Below are positions 37,681 through 47,987 of a stretch of DNA of 64,000 bases, piece after piece (position 1 is the stretch's first letter; each line of letters starts with the position of its first letter). The notes under the pieces were generated by a model, which worked only from the letters and a program-made list of their open reading frames with translations, was not told where the DNA came from and did no database searches. Source of the DNA: Caldimonas mangrovi (GTDB taxonomy: Bacteria; Pseudomonadota; Gammaproteobacteria; Burkholderiales; Burkholderiaceae_C). The stretch is taken from positions 429,756-493,755 of the forward strand of contig NZ_JAMKFE010000003.1 of assembly GCF_023721835.1 (NCBI RefSeq), in the 5' to 3' direction. A program made the position numbers and the translations under genes.

Positions 37681-37797
37681 TTTGCTTGCGATCGGTGATG
37701 CCTGGCGACTTGGTCCGGCCGGTCCGCGGTGGGAAGATGCCCGGCATGGGTCGCGGGCTCCCTGGTTGCGCGGCCGGCGCGAGCGAAGGGGTGCGAG

Positions 37798-38178
37798 ATG
37801 AAGGCGGCACAGACGATCCGGCGGCTCGGCTTCATGAAGTGGTACGAGCGTGAGCTGATCCAGAGCCACCTGCACCTCGTGCTGCTGCTGATGGCGGCGA
37901 TCGGCCTGCTGGCGAGCGCGGAGGTCTACGGTGCGCAGCAGGACTGGGGCGACCGGCTCTTGACGGCGGCCTGTGCGTTCGCGAGCGCGGTCATCGGCGT
38001 GTGGGCGCTGCGCCGCTACCTCTATCTGCTGATGCACGCCGAGAACGTCGCTCACCAGGCGATCTGCCCGAGCTGCCAGACCTATGCGCGCTGGACGCTG
38101 ACCGGCGAGGACGAGCGGACGCAACGGCTGCGCGTGCACTGCCGCGCCTGCGAGCACGACTGGGAGATCGGCCTGTAG
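37798..38178 (+). CDS. Two-helix membrane protein with a CxxC pair
   Basis: This 126-aa protein has hydrophobic helices at about residues 28-46 and 55-77. A C-terminal domain follows with CPSC near residue 90 and CRAC near 118, which could bind zinc. Family unknown to me. GCGAAGGGG lies upstream of the ATG at 37798. It is convergent with the DUF2905 gene, 19 bp away. Confidence 0.65.
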   Translation: MKAAQTIRRLGFMKWYERELIQSHLHLVLLLMAAIGLLASAEVYGAQQDWGDRLLTAACAFASAVIGVWALRRYLYLLMHAENVAHQAICPSCQTYARWTLTGEDERTQRLRVHCRACEHDWEIGL

Positions 38179-38197
38179 CCGGGCCACAGCAGCGCCG

Positions 38198-38392
38198 TCA
38201 GAACAGCTTGCTGATCAGCATCGCCAGGAAGCTCAGCAGCACCGTGGTGGCGATCGGCAAGTGCCATTCGCGCCCGCCCAGCTTGAAGTGCAGGTCGCCG
38301 GGCAGGCGGCCCAGGCCGATCTTCTCGAGCCACGGGCGCAGCCCGTTGAACAGCACGAGCACGAGCACGACGACCAGCATCCAGCGCAACAT
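38198..38392 (-). CDS. DUF2905 family small membrane protein
   Basis: This 64-aa protein has two membrane helices (residues 4-18 and 46-62) around the family motif IGLGRLPGDLHF. Function unknown. It lies 12 bp downstream of the MidA-like methyltransferase gene on the same strand and is probably co-transcribed. Confidence 0.88.
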   Translation of the reverse strand: MLRWMLVVVLVLVLFNGLRPWLEKIGLGRLPGDLHFKLGGREWHLPIATTVLLSFLAMLISKLF

Positions 38393-38404
38393 CCGTGGCT
38401 TTCT

Positions 38405-39550
38405 TCAGAGGGTGTGGGTGCGGTCGCCGTCGGCGAAACCGAGCGCATCGTCGAGCGCCGCGCCGCGGCAGAAACCGATCACCTTGAACAGCTCGCCCAT
38501 CTCATGCTCGGCGACCAGCTTCTGCACCGCCGCCACCTGGCGCAGCCGCGCGGCGTCCTGTGCCTCGGCAGGCGGCAGCAGGTCGAGCAGCCCGCAGTTG
38601 ATCAGAAAGCGCGCCTGCGACGTGTAGCCGATCACCTGCAGACCGGCGTCCTGGCCGGCCAGCGCAACGCCGGTGAAATTGACGTGTGCGGTGATGTCCT
38701 TGTACCCCACGTCGGCCAGCGGGTCGGTGTCGGCGCGATGAGCGTGGTGGCACATCAGCGTGCCGCCGCTGCGCTGCGGGTGGTAGTACTCGCGCTCGGG
38801 GAAACCGTAGTCGAGGAAAAAGGCGGCGCCGCGCGTCAGCAGCGCGCCCAGCGTGCGCAGGAAGGCATCGGCCTGCAGGTGGACTTCGGTCGTCGTGCCG
38901 GGTGTGTGAGGGCCTTCGACCGGCGGGCGCAATGCCGTCGGCCGGTCGCCCCATGCGAAGCCGTTGTCGCCGTGCGCGACGACGCCGCGCTCCAGCCACT
39001 GCGAGCCGTCGAAGTGCAGCAGTTGCACCGGCATCGCGTCGAGCACCTCGTTGCCGACCACCACACCGCGTATCTCTTCCGGCAGGCGGTCGTGCCACTG
39101 CACACGCCCGGCGGCTTCGGGCGCCAGCCGGGCGATCGTCTCGCGCTGCCGCTCGCGCAGCACGCCCGACAGGTCGACGATGTGATAGCCGGTACAGGCG
39201 CTGCCCAGCGACTGCAGCAGCTGCGCTGCCAGCATGCCCGAGCCGGCGCCGAACTCCCACACCTGCGAGGTGCCGGTGGCCGTGAGCGCCTGCCGCACCT
39301 GGCGCGCCAGCGCCTGGCCGAACAGCGGCGTCAGCTCGGGCGCCGTGACGAAGTCGCTGCCCGAGCCGGGCAGGGCCCCGAACTTGCGGCTCGGGTTGGC
39401 GTAGTAGCCCAGCCCGGGGGTGTACAGCGCCATTTCCATGAACCGGTCGAACGGCAGCCAGCCGCCCGCATCGGCGATGGCCCGGCAAATACGCCCGGGC
39501 AACTCTGCCGAGGGGCTGGCCGGTACACTGACAGGTTCTTCGTGGTGCAT
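38405..39550 (-). CDS. SAM-dependent methyltransferase, MidA/NDUFAF7-like
   Basis: This 381-aa protein contains FMEMALYTPGLGYYANP near the N-terminus, SAM motif WEFGAGSGMLA, GNEVLDAMPV, and FFLDYGFPEREYYHP. These are typical of the DUF185/MidA family; the mitochondrial relative NDUFAF7 methylates an arginine of complex I. The start at 39550 is chosen from the family's beginning. It is divergent from an SDR gene 18 bp away. Confidence 0.9.
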   Translation of the reverse strand: MHHEEPVSVPASPSAELPGRICRAIADAGGWLPFDRFMEMALYTPGLGYYANPSRKFGALPGSGSDFVTAPELTPLFGQALARQVRQALTATGTSQVWEFGAGSGMLAAQLLQSLGSACTGYHIVDLSGVLRERQRETIARLAPEAAGRVQWHDRLPEEIRGVVVGNEVLDAMPVQLLHFDGSQWLERGVVAHGDNGFAWGDRPTALRPPVEGPHTPGTTTEVHLQADAFLRTLGALLTRGAAFFLDYGFPEREYYHPQRSGGTLMCHHAHRADTDPLADVGYKDITAHVNFTGVALAGQDAGLQVIGYTSQARFLINCGLLDLLPPAEAQDAARLRQVAAVQKLVAEHEMGELFKVIGFCRGAALDDALGFADGDRTHTL

Positions 39551-39568
39551 TGCCGCATTGTAGAAAGC

Positions 39569-40363
39569 ATGTCGTCGCCAACTCGCCCTGTCGTGCTCGT
39601 GACCGGTGCCGCCAAGCGGCTCGGGCGCGACATTGCGCTCGAGCTGGCGCGGGGCGGCTTCGACGTGGCGGTGCACTATCGCCATTCCGAGGCTGACGCG
39701 CGGTCCTGCGTTCAGGCGCTGCAGCAGCTGGGCGCGCAGGCCGACGCTTTCGCAGCCGACCTCGCCGACGAGGCTGGCTGCAAGGCACTGCTGCCGGCGG
39801 TGGTGCAGCGCTTCGGCCGTGTCGATGCGGTCGTCAACAACGCTTCGCTGTTCGAGTACGACGACATCGCCGGTTTCGGCCATGCCGCGATGGAGCGCCA
39901 CTGGCGCGCCAACACCGCCGCACCGGTGCTGCTGGCGCAGGCGCTGCATGCGCATGTGGATGCCCGCGGCGCACAGGGGTGCGTCGTCAACCTGCTCGAC
40001 CAGAAGCTCTGGAACCCGAATCCCGACTATTTTTCGTACACGCTGTCGAAGGCGGCGCTCGAAGCCGCCACGACGCTGCTGGCGCAGTCGCTCGCGCCCG
40101 CGCTGCGCGTGGCGGGTGTCGCGCCCGGCGTCACGCTCGTGTCCGGGCCGATGAGTCCGACGCAGTTCGACGCGGCGCACCAGCTGACGCCGCTGCGCCG
40201 CTCGTCGACCCCGGCCGATGTGGCACGCGCGGTGCGTTTCCTGATCGAATCGCCCGCCATCACCGGCACCACCTTGCTGGTCGACGGCGGCCAGCACCTC
40301 TGCGCGCAGCCGCGCGACGTGATGTTCCTCGCCGAAGGTGCCGCAGCACCGAAGGACGACTGA
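39569..40363 (+). CDS. SDR-family reductase, FolM/pteridine-reductase-like
   Basis: This 264-aa protein has classical SDR motifs: TGAAKRLGR nucleotide-binding loop, NNAS, a catalytic Tyr-x-x-x-Lys (YTLSK), and LLDQKLWNPNPDYFSY, which resembles pteridine reductases and FolM. Its position 1 bp before folB supports a role in tetrahydropterin or folate metabolism. The ATG at 39569 has AGAAAG upstream. Confidence 0.85.
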   Translation: MSSPTRPVVLVTGAAKRLGRDIALELARGGFDVAVHYRHSEADARSCVQALQQLGAQADAFAADLADEAGCKALLPAVVQRFGRVDAVVNNASLFEYDDIAGFGHAAMERHWRANTAAPVLLAQALHAHVDARGAQGCVVNLLDQKLWNPNPDYFSYTLSKAALEAATTLLAQSLAPALRVAGVAPGVTLVSGPMSPTQFDAAHQLTPLRRSSTPADVARAVRFLIESPAITGTTLLVDGGQHLCAQPRDVMFLAEGAAAPKDD

Positions 40364-40364
40364 T

Positions 40365-40769
40365 ATGCAAAGCATGCTGAACCACCCGAGCCTGATGAAT
40401 TGCAGGCGCCTGTTCCTGTCCAACTACGAGGTGTGGATCAACATCGGCGTGCACGACTTCGAGAAGCGCGGAGAGCAGCGCGTGCTGATCAACGTCGATC
40501 TGTACATCCCGCTGGCCTACTCGACGCCGAAGGACGATCAGCTCGAAGAAGTGGTCGACTACGACTTCATGAGGCGCAGCATCGCTCAGCGCATCAAGCA
40601 GGGCCACGTGCACCTGCAGGAAACGCTGTGCGACGACGTCGCGCGCCTGATGCTGGCGCACCCGCACGTGAAGGCGGTGCGCGTGTCGACACAGAAGCCC
40701 GACGTCTACCCCGATTGCGACGCCGTCGGCGTCGAGGTGTTCCACTTGAAGACGGAGGCGCAGCCATGA
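40365..40769 (+). CDS. folB: Dihydroneopterin aldolase
   Basis: This 134-aa protein of the FolB tunnel fold contains [20 protein letters not shown] and [11 protein letters not shown]. It makes 6-hydroxymethyl-dihydropterin in folate synthesis. The ATG at 40365 is a single base after the SDR stop. Its stop overlaps the ttcA start (ATGA), so the three genes are translationally linked. Confidence 0.92.
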   Translation: MQSMLNHPSLMNCRRLFLSNYEVWINIGVHDFEKRGEQRVLINVDLYIPLAYSTPKDDQLEEVVDYDFMRRSIAQRIKQGHVHLQETLCDDVARLMLAHPHVKAVRVSTQKPDVYPDCDAVGVEVFHLKTEAQP

Positions 40770-41683
40770 GTGCCGTGCTGCAGGACCCCACCCACGGCAG
40801 GAAGGCCGACAAGGAGGCCTTCGAGAACCACAAGCTCGGCAAGCGGCTGCACCGCCTCGTCGGCCAGGCGATCGGCGACTTCAACATGATCGAGCCGGGC
40901 GACAAGGTGATGGTGTGCGTCTCGGGCGGCAAGGACTCGTACGCGCTGCTCGATATCCTGCTGAGCCTGCAGCAGCGCGCGCCGGTGCACTTCGACCTGG
41001 TCGCCGTCAACCTCGACCAGAAGCAGCCGGGCTTTCCCGAGCACGTGCTGCCCGACTACCTGAAGGGCCGCGGCGTGCCCTTCCACATCGAGGAGCAGGA
41101 CACCTATTCGATCGTCAAGCGCGTGGTGCCCGAGGGCAAGACCATGTGCAGCCTGTGCTCGCGCCTGCGCCGCGGCGCGCTGTACCGCGTGGCCGGCGAA
41201 CTGGGGGCCACCAAGATCGCGCTGGGCCACCACCGCGACGACATGCTGCAGACCTTCTTCCTCAACATGTTCTTCGGCGGCAAGCTCAAGGGCATGCCGG
41301 CCAAACTGGTCAGCGACGACGGCAAGAACGTGGTGATCCGCCCGCTGGCCTATGTGAACGAGGTCGACCTCGAGCGCTGGGCAGCGCACCGGCAATTCCC
41401 CATCATTCCGTGCACGCTGTGCGGCAGCCAGGAAAACCTGCAGCGCAAGCAGATCAAGACGATGCTGCGCGAATGGGACAAGAAGTTCCCGGGCCGCGTC
41501 GAGAACATGTTCAGTGCGTTGCAAAACGTCGTGCCTTCGCATCTGATGGACCGGAACCTGTACCCCTTTGCCGGCCTCCAACCCACCGGCACGCCGGATG
41601 CTGCGGGTGACAAGGCATTCGACGATGACGACGATTGCGCCCCGCCTTCGACGTCGGTGGTGCGCCTGAAGCTCGACGAATGA
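40766..41683 (+). CDS. ttcA: tRNA 2-thiocytidine(32) synthetase TtcA
   Basis: This 305-aa protein has PP-loop SGGKDS and the TtcA cysteine pairs CSLC near residue 130 and CTLC near 217, which bind the iron-sulfur cluster. [17 protein letters not shown] is also conserved. It thiolates C32 in certain tRNAs. It is coupled to folB by a 4-bp overlap. Confidence 0.95.
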   Translation: MSAVLQDPTHGRKADKEAFENHKLGKRLHRLVGQAIGDFNMIEPGDKVMVCVSGGKDSYALLDILLSLQQRAPVHFDLVAVNLDQKQPGFPEHVLPDYLKGRGVPFHIEEQDTYSIVKRVVPEGKTMCSLCSRLRRGALYRVAGELGATKIALGHHRDDMLQTFFLNMFFGGKLKGMPAKLVSDDGKNVVIRPLAYVNEVDLERWAAHRQFPIIPCTLCGSQENLQRKQIKTMLREWDKKFPGRVENMFSALQNVVPSHLMDRNLYPFAGLQPTGTPDAAGDKAFDDDDDCAPPSTSVVRLKLDE

Positions 41684-41701
41684 CTGACCGGGAGACCTGA
41701 G

Positions 41702-42355
41702 ATGCCGATCTGGAAGACGCTGCTCGCGGCGACGGCCGTGGCCGTGATGGCCGGTTGCTCCACCGTGCGGCTGGTCGAAAGCGACGTGCGCAGCTACACC
41801 GAGTGGCCCGAATCGCGCCAGCCCGGCAGCTTCACGTTCGAGCGCCTGCCGTCGCAGCAGGCCAATCCGGATGCGCAGGCCAAGATCGAAAAACTCGCGT
41901 TGCCGGCCTTGCAGCAAGCCGGCTTCAAGCTGGCCGGGCAGGGCAGCGGCGACGTCACCATCCAGGTCGGCCTGGGCCAGACCTACTACGACCGCGCCCC
42001 CTGGGACGACCCTTACCCCTGGGGCTACGGCAGCAGCCTCTTCTATGGCCGTGGCATGCGCTCGGGCGTCGGCATCGGCCTGGGCTGGAGCATGCCTTCG
42101 CCTTACTACGTGTTCGACGCGGCGGTGCTGATCCGCGACGCCAAGACGCAGAAGGTGCTGTACGAAACCCACGCCAAGCACGACGGCCGCTGGGCCGACG
42201 ACCCGATCCGCGCCGCGCTGTTCGAGGCCGCGATGAAAGACTTCCCGCGGCCGGCGATCAGCCCGCGGCGGGTGCGCATCGAGATCCAGCCCAACGCAGA
42301 CAAGGCCGCGGCTGCGGCAAGCGCGGAGCCGGCCGCTAGCGCTCCAGCGCGCTGA
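41702..42355 (+). CDS. DUF4136 lipoprotein
   Basis: This 217-aa lipoprotein has lipobox MAGC (Cys19). The DUF4136 fold is visible in SFTFERLP, KLALPALQQAGFKLA and VTIQVGLGQ. A Gly/Tyr-rich loop (YPWGYGSSLFYGRGMRSG) follows. It is probably anchored in the outer membrane; the role is unknown. The 3' 20 bp overlap the convergent DUF6279 gene. Confidence 0.88.
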   Translation: MPIWKTLLAATAVAVMAGCSTVRLVESDVRSYTEWPESRQPGSFTFERLPSQQANPDAQAKIEKLALPALQQAGFKLAGQGSGDVTIQVGLGQTYYDRAPWDDPYPWGYGSSLFYGRGMRSGVGIGLGWSMPSPYYVFDAAVLIRDAKTQKVLYETHAKHDGRWADDPIRAALFEAAMKDFPRPAISPRRVRIEIQPNADKAAAAASAEPAASAPAR

Positions 42356-43241
42356 GCTGGTCGCCCTTGCGCGGCGTGCCGCCGACGCGCGCGTCGGTCT
42401 CGGCCAGCGCGCGCAGGTCGCTTTCCCAACCGCGCAGACGCTCGACCGCCGTGCGCCGCTGCTCGGCCGATGTGCGGTTGTGCAGCTGCGCGACGAACTC
42501 GCAGTTGTAGGCCGTGAGCGCTTGTGCATAGCTGCGATAGGCCTCGTTCGGTGAACTCACCGTGCGCCGGTAGACGTCGCGTATCGCCTCGCGTGCCTGC
42601 TCGGGGGTCGCCCGCTGTTGCTGCAGCGAGCGCAGCGTGTGCACGATGTCTTGCTGGCGGCGCTGACGCTCCTGCAGCCACAGCTGCGGGTCGAAGGGCG
42701 AGGCGGCGAGCTTCTGCGCCACCCAGTGCCGCTGGGTGTCGTCGAGCCGGCCGTAGAAGCGTTCGGCCCGTTCGGCCGTGCGCTTGAGCGCTTCGCGGCG
42801 GCGCACGTCCGGGTCGGCCTGCAGAAACTCGTCGCGGAACTTGCGGTTGGTCTTTGCGTAGTGCTGTTGCAGGTGGTCGATCTGGGCCGGCGTCAGCGTC
42901 AGCGCCAGTTCGGCGGCCTTCGGCAACACCTGCTCGAAAGCGCCGTCGCGCCACTGCTGCACTTCGTCCCACCAGCGGCAGGCTTGCGCCGCATGGCCGT
43001 CCTGGGCCGCGTCGCGCTGCGCGCGCGACAGCGCTTGCGCATACAGCGGCAGCTGCGTGCGGCGATGCCACTCGAACCACTGCGCCAGGTCGTGCCGGGC
43101 CTGCTGCTTTTGCGCGTCGTTGAAGTCGACGTAAGGGTCCAGCCACCAGTAGGCCAGGCGCGGGCCCTGCTCGTAAGCCAGGCGCAGGGTACTGCACCCG
43201 GCCAGCAGCGCGGCGGCCAGCACCGCAAGCAGGGGGGCCAC
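42336..43241 (-). CDS. DUF6279-type lipoprotein
   Basis: The protein is about 301 aa with lipobox LAGC near residue 16. The mature part starts STLRLAYEQGPRLAYWWLD, typical of this betaproteobacterial lipoprotein family. It is helical and Gln/Arg-rich. GTG at 43241 is chosen because it opens directly on the signal sequence; the frame stays open to 43445, but that part runs into glmU and lacks a signal. The function is unknown. Confidence 0.78.
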   Translation of the reverse strand: MAPLLAVLAAALLAGCSTLRLAYEQGPRLAYWWLDPYVDFNDAQKQQARHDLAQWFEWHRRTQLPLYAQALSRAQRDAAQDGHAAQACRWWDEVQQWRDGAFEQVLPKAAELALTLTPAQIDHLQQHYAKTNRKFRDEFLQADPDVRRREALKRTAERAERFYGRLDDTQRHWVAQKLAASPFDPQLWLQERQRRQQDIVHTLRSLQQQRATPEQAREAIRDVYRRTVSSPNEAYRSYAQALTAYNCEFVAQLHNRTSAEQRRTAVERLRGWESDLRALAETDARVGGTPRKGDQLSALER

Positions 43242-43370
43242 CCGCCCACGTGGGGCGCCGATAATGCCTGCCAGGAAACCGCCGGGCCGTCCGGGCGTTT
43301 CCCGGTTCCCCCGGGGGGATCGACACGCGTTTGCAACGACTGATTTCAACGAACACCTCCAAACACCGGC

Positions 43371-44777
43371 ATGGCACTCGACGTCGTCATCATGGCCGCG
43401 GGCAAGGGCACCCGCATGAAGTCCACCCGCCCGAAAGTGCTGCACACCGTGGGGGGACGCTCCTTATTGCAGCATGTCGTGCAGACCTCTGCGAGCGTGG
43501 GGGCAGACCGCATCCTGGTGATCACCGGCCATGGCGCGGCGCAGGTGGAAACCTCGATCCGGGAGTCCTTGCAATTGCCGGGCCTGCACTTCGTGCGCCA
43601 GGAGCCGCAGCTCGGCACCGGCCATGCGGTGCAGCAGGCGGTGCCGGCGCTCTCGGCCGCAGGCACCACGCTGATCCTCAACGGCGACGTGCCGCTGATC
43701 GAGCCCGAGACCGCCCGTGCGCTGGTCGAGGCCTGCGCCGGCAAGCGCCTGGCGCTGCTGACCCTCGCACTGGACGATCCCACCGGCTACGGCCGCATCG
43801 TGCGCCGCGGTGATGCCGCCGACGGCGACGTGCTGGGCATCGTCGAGCACAAGGACGCCACGCCCGAGCAGCGCCGCATCCGCGAAATCTACACCGGCAT
43901 GATGGCGGTGCCCACCGAGCGCCTGAAGCAGTGGCTGGGCCGGCTGCGCAACGACAACGCACAAGGCGAGTACTACCTGACCGACGTGGTGGCGATGGCG
44001 GTGGCCGACGGCGTGCCGGTGGTGGCCGCCCACCCGCGCAGCGAAACCGAGGTGCTGGGCGTCAACAGCCCCGCGCAACTGGCCGACCTGGAGCGGCGCT
44101 ATCAGCGCCAGCAGGCCGACCGGCTGATGGAAGCCGGCGTGCGCTTGGCCGACCCGGCCCGCTTCGACCTGCGCGGCACGCTGCAGTGCGGCACCGACGT
44201 CGACATCGACGTCAACTGCATCTTCGAAGGCACCGTCACCCTGGGCGACGGCGTTCGCATCGGCGCGCACTGTGTCATCAAGAACGCCCACATCGCCGCG
44301 GGCGCGGTGATCCATCCGTTCACGCACATCGACGGCGAGCAGCAGGGCGCCAAGGTGGGCGAGGGCGCGCTGGTGGGCCCGTTCGCCAGGCTGCGCCCCG
44401 GGGCCGACCTGGGCGCCGAGGTGCACATCGGCAACTTCGTCGAGGTGAAGAATTCCACCCTGGCGCGCGGCGCCAAGGCCAACCACCTGGCCTACCTGGG
44501 CGACGCCACCGTGGGCGAGCGCGTCAACTACGGTGCCGGCAGCATCACCGCCAACTACGACGGCGCCAACAAGCACCGCACCGTGATCGAAGCCGACGTG
44601 CACGTCGGCTCCAACTGCGTGCTGGTGGCGCCCGTCACCATCGGCGCCGGCGCCACCATCGGCGGCGGCAGCACGATCGCCAAGCACGCCCCGGCCGGCG
44701 AGCTGACGGTGGCACGGGCCAAGCAGGTCACGTTGCCCGGCTGGAAGCGGCCGCAGAAGGCGCCCAAGGCAGGTTGA
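43371..44777 (+). CDS. glmU: Bifunctional GlmU: GlcNAc-1-P uridyltransferase / GlcN-1-P acetyltransferase
   Basis: This 468-aa protein has N-terminal pyrophosphorylase motif [10 protein letters not shown], with LNGDVPLI and EYYLTDVV. The C-terminal left-handed beta-helix has hexapeptide repeats and the acetyltransferase loop [16 protein letters not shown]. It makes UDP-GlcNAc for wall and LPS. glmS, the pathway's entry enzyme, is ~7 kb downstream on the same strand. Confidence 0.97.
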   Translation: MALDVVIMAAGKGTRMKSTRPKVLHTVGGRSLLQHVVQTSASVGADRILVITGHGAAQVETSIRESLQLPGLHFVRQEPQLGTGHAVQQAVPALSAAGTTLILNGDVPLIEPETARALVEACAGKRLALLTLALDDPTGYGRIVRRGDAADGDVLGIVEHKDATPEQRRIREIYTGMMAVPTERLKQWLGRLRNDNAQGEYYLTDVVAMAVADGVPVVAAHPRSETEVLGVNSPAQLADLERRYQRQQADRLMEAGVRLADPARFDLRGTLQCGTDVDIDVNCIFEGTVTLGDGVRIGAHCVIKNAHIAAGAVIHPFTHIDGEQQGAKVGEGALVGPFARLRPGADLGAEVHIGNFVEVKNSTLARGAKANHLAYLGDATVGERVNYGAGSITANYDGANKHRTVIEADVHVGSNCVLVAPVTIGAGATIGGGSTIAKHAPAGELTVARAKQVTLPGWKRPQKAPKAG

Positions 44778-44780
44778 GCC

Positions 44781-45035
44781 ATGGGCGAGCCTGTGCCGGC
44801 CGACGCCGTGGACCCGACGTGCTGCCCCTTGTGCGGCGCGTCCAACCAGTGCGTGATGGCCGGCTCGCCCGGCGCCGCTGACCCGGCGCTGCCGTGCTGG
44901 TGCACGCAGGCCACGATCGACCGGGCGCAGCTGGCGCGCATCCCCGAAGCGGCGCGCCGTCGTGCCTGCCTGTGCCCGGCCTGCGCGGCCGTGCTGCCCG
45001 CTGACCCGCCCGCAGGCAGCGGGCAGTCGCAATAG
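44781..45035 (+). CDS. Cysteine-rich CWC family protein
   Basis: This 84-aa protein has the family pattern CCPLCGASNQC, PCWC, and CLCPAC. The eight or so cysteines probably bind zinc. It starts 3 bp after the glmU stop, so it is co-transcribed with glmU. Function unknown. Confidence 0.88.
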   Translation: MGEPVPADAVDPTCCPLCGASNQCVMAGSPGAADPALPCWCTQATIDRAQLARIPEAARRRACLCPACAAVLPADPPAGSGQSQ

Positions 45036-45135
45036 GCAGACACACCTCGGGGCCCGCTGCTTTACGTGTGGGACATCATCGGGCATGGGTTTTCAGCCAT
45101 CCTGTGCGGGTGACTGAAATGCGTGGGAGCGCCAG

Positions 45136-46650
45136 ATGATCAGCAGACGCCGTTGGCTCTTCGGCAGTGCGGCCCTGGCCGCAGCCGGGCCGCTGGGGGT
45201 GCGCCCCGCCACCGCAGCCAGCAGCCCCCTGGCGCTCGGCGAGCGCGCCTGGCATGCGCTCAACCGCCTGGCGTTCGGGCCCCGCCCGGGGGACGCGGCA
45301 GCGGTGCACGCGCTGGGCCCCGAGCGATGGCTGGGACGCTTCATCGAAGAGCAGCTCGAACCCGACCGGCTGGCACACCCGGTTGCGCTGCAAGAGCGGC
45401 TCGCGCTGCTGGACACGCTGCCGCTCGGCCAGGCCGAGCTGATCGGCCGGTATCGCGAGGCACGCCGCGCGGTGCAGGAAGAACGCCGCAAAGCCCAGCC
45501 GCAGGGCCGCGACATGGCGGCTCCGGTGAAGGCGGGCGGTGTCGGCGCTTCGGTGCGCCCGGTGCTGCTGCAAGCTGCGACCGCACGCTTCGCGCGCGCA
45601 CTGCACAGCCCGGCGCAACTGGAAGAAGTGCTGGTGGACTTCTGGTTCAACCACTTCAACGTCTTCCACAACAAGGGCCTCGTGAACGCGCTGGTGGGCA
45701 ACTACGAGCGCGAGGCGATCCGGCCCCACGTGCTCGGCAGCTTTCGGGCCATGCTGGGCGCGGTGGCACACCACCCGGCCATGCTGGTCTACCTCGACAA
45801 CAACCGCAGCGTCGCGCCGGGTTCGCCGTCGGCGCGTTCGGGCCCGGCCGGCTTGAACGAGAACTACGCGCGCGAATTGATGGAGCTGCACACGCTGGGC
45901 GTCGACGGCGGCTACCGGCAGCAGGACGTGACCGAGCTCGCCCGCATCCTGACCGGCTGGACCGTGGACCCCGACGGCACCCGCACCGGGGCCGGCGGCT
46001 CCGCGTTCCGGTTCAATGCGAAGCGCCACGACCGGGGCGTCAAGCACTGGCTGGGGCACACGATCGAGCCGGCAGGCGAGGCGGAAGGTGAGAAGGCGCT
46101 CGACATCCTGGCGGCTCACCCTGCCACGGCGCACCACCTGAGCTACAAGCTCGCGCAGGCTTTTGTGGCCGACCAGCCGCCGCCCGCGCTGGTGCAGCGC
46201 ATGGCGCAGCGATACACCGCCAGCGGCGGCCAGCTGAAGGCCGTGATGAAAGAGATGCTCTCGGCCGACGAGTTCTGGCAACCGCAGGCCTGGGCGGCCA
46301 AGTTCAAGACGCCTTACCAGTACCTGCTGTCGTCGCTGCGCGCCGTGGGCGCCGACTTCAGCGACGTGCAGCCGCTGCTCGGGTGGCTGAAGCAGGCCGG
46401 CATGCCCTTGTACGGCGCCACCACGCCCGACGGCTACAAGAACACCGCGGCTGCCTGGATGAACCCCGAAGGGCTGACCCAGCGCGTGCAGTTTGCGCGC
46501 GCTCTGGCGCGGCGCCACCCGGCCATGCCGGCTTTGCTGGACACATTGGGCCCCACCGTGGGCCCGGCCACGCGCGCCGCCGTCGCCGCCGAGCCGCCCG
46601 CCTTGCAGACGGCGCTGCTGCTGGCCAGCCCCGATTTCATGCGCTGCTGA
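45136..46650 (+). CDS. DUF1800 family exported protein
   Basis: This 504-aa protein has a twin-arginine signal (MISRRRWLFG). The family core is ALNRLAFGPRPGD at about residue 42, DFWFNHFNVF, NYARELMELHTLGV and DVTELARILTGW. The fold is all-alpha. DUF1800 and DUF1501 proteins are nearly always encoded as pairs, as here (13-bp gap). They are exported together, and their biochemical role is unknown. Confidence 0.93.
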   Translation: MISRRRWLFGSAALAAAGPLGVRPATAASSPLALGERAWHALNRLAFGPRPGDAAAVHALGPERWLGRFIEEQLEPDRLAHPVALQERLALLDTLPLGQAELIGRYREARRAVQEERRKAQPQGRDMAAPVKAGGVGASVRPVLLQAATARFARALHSPAQLEEVLVDFWFNHFNVFHNKGLVNALVGNYEREAIRPHVLGSFRAMLGAVAHHPAMLVYLDNNRSVAPGSPSARSGPAGLNENYARELMELHTLGVDGGYRQQDVTELARILTGWTVDPDGTRTGAGGSAFRFNAKRHDRGVKHWLGHTIEPAGEAEGEKALDILAAHPATAHHLSYKLAQAFVADQPPPALVQRMAQRYTASGGQLKAVMKEMLSADEFWQPQAWAAKFKTPYQYLLSSLRAVGADFSDVQPLLGWLKQAGMPLYGATTPDGYKNTAAAWMNPEGLTQRVQFARALARRHPAMPALLDTLGPTVGPATRAAVAAEPPALQTALLLASPDFMRC

Positions 46651-46663
46651 ACCGGGAGCCCCC

Positions 46664-47947
46664 ATGCAACGACGCGAACTCTTGATGCGCTCGGCCGCGC
46701 TGGCCGGATGGAGCCTGCTGCCGCTTGGCGCGGCCGCCGCTGCAAGCGACGGCCGCCCCCGCAAACTGGTGGTGGTGATGCTGCGCGGCGCCGTCGACGG
46801 GCTCAGCGTGGTGGTGCCCTACGCCGACCGCCAATACGCCGAGGCACGCCCCACGCTGGCGCTGCCGGCGCCCGGCGCCGAAGACGGCGTGCTCGCGCTC
46901 GATGCGCACTTCGGTCTGCACCCCGCGTTGAGCCGGCTCAAGCCCTATTGGGACCAGGGTGCGCTGGGCTTCGTGCATGCCAGCGGCTCGCCCGACAGCA
47001 CGCGCTCGCATTTCGACGCCCAGGAATACATGGAAACCGGCACGCCGGGCCGCAAGGCCACCCCCGACGGCTGGATGAACCGGCTGCTGGCGGCGCTGCC
47101 GGGCCCGAGCGCGCCGACGCGCGCGGTGAGCATGGGGACCGTCCCTGCTCGCATCTTTTCCGGACCTGGCAGCGTGGCGTCGCTGGGCACCGGCCCGCGG
47201 GCCCTGCAAGAGCGGGCCATCGACGATGCCCGGATGCAGGCCGCGCTCAGCCGGTTGTATGCCAACGATCCCGTGCTGGGCAAGGTCTATCGCGACGCCA
47301 CCGGCAGCCGCAGCGAGATGAAACGCAGCCTGGCGCAGGGCGAAGCCGATTCGAGCGCGGCGATGGGGCCGCCGATGGCCGGCGAACGCTCGATGGACCC
47401 GAATGCCGACAACGGCGCACCGCCACCGCGCAGCTTTGCCGCCGACGCCTTCCGCCTGGGTCGTCTGATTCGCAACGACGCTCACACGCAACTGGCCTTC
47501 ACGTCGGTGGGCGGGTGGGACACGCACGCCGCGCAAGGCGCCAGCCGCGGGCAGCTCGCCACCAAGCTGGGTCAGCTGGGCGATGGCCTGGACGCGCTGG
47601 CGCGCGGCCTGGGCGACGCCCTGCAGCACACCGTGATCGTCGTGATGAGCGAGTTCGGGCGCACCGTGGCCCAGAACGGCACCGGTGGCACCGACCATGG
47701 GCGGGGCAACGTGATGTGGTTGCTGGGCGGGGCCGTGTCGGGCGGGCAGGTGCTGGGCGACTGGCCCGGGCTGGACCGGGCGGCCCTGGCCGACGGCCGC
47801 GACCTGGCGGTGACGACCGACTTCAGGCATGTGCTGGGTGCCGTGCTGGAGCGGCACCTGGCCGTGGGCGACGACGCGCTGTCGCGCGTGTTTCCGGGGT
47901 TCGACGGGCCATGGGCCCCTGCGTCACGGCTGCTGCGCAGCACGTGA
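46664..47947 (+). CDS. DUF1501 family exported protein
   Basis: This 427-aa protein has a twin-arginine signal (MQRRELLMRS). The alkaline-phosphatase-like fold is shown by VVVMLRGAVDGLS, GSPDSTRSHFDAQ and VVVMSEFGRTVAQN followed by GTDHGRGN. Family members resemble sulfatases. It pairs with the DUF1800 protein upstream. The gene is convergent with the di-haem lipoprotein gene, ending 40 bp from it. Confidence 0.93.
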   Translation: MQRRELLMRSAALAGWSLLPLGAAAAASDGRPRKLVVVMLRGAVDGLSVVVPYADRQYAEARPTLALPAPGAEDGVLALDAHFGLHPALSRLKPYWDQGALGFVHASGSPDSTRSHFDAQEYMETGTPGRKATPDGWMNRLLAALPGPSAPTRAVSMGTVPARIFSGPGSVASLGTGPRALQERAIDDARMQAALSRLYANDPVLGKVYRDATGSRSEMKRSLAQGEADSSAAMGPPMAGERSMDPNADNGAPPPRSFAADAFRLGRLIRNDAHTQLAFTSVGGWDTHAAQGASRGQLATKLGQLGDGLDALARGLGDALQHTVIVVMSEFGRTVAQNGTGGTDHGRGNVMWLLGGAVSGGQVLGDWPGLDRAALADGRDLAVTTDFRHVLGAVLERHLAVGDDALSRVFPGFDGPWAPASRLLRST

Positions 47948-47987
47948 GCCGGGCCGGGGCCCTGCCCGGGCCTTACCGCTGATCGGC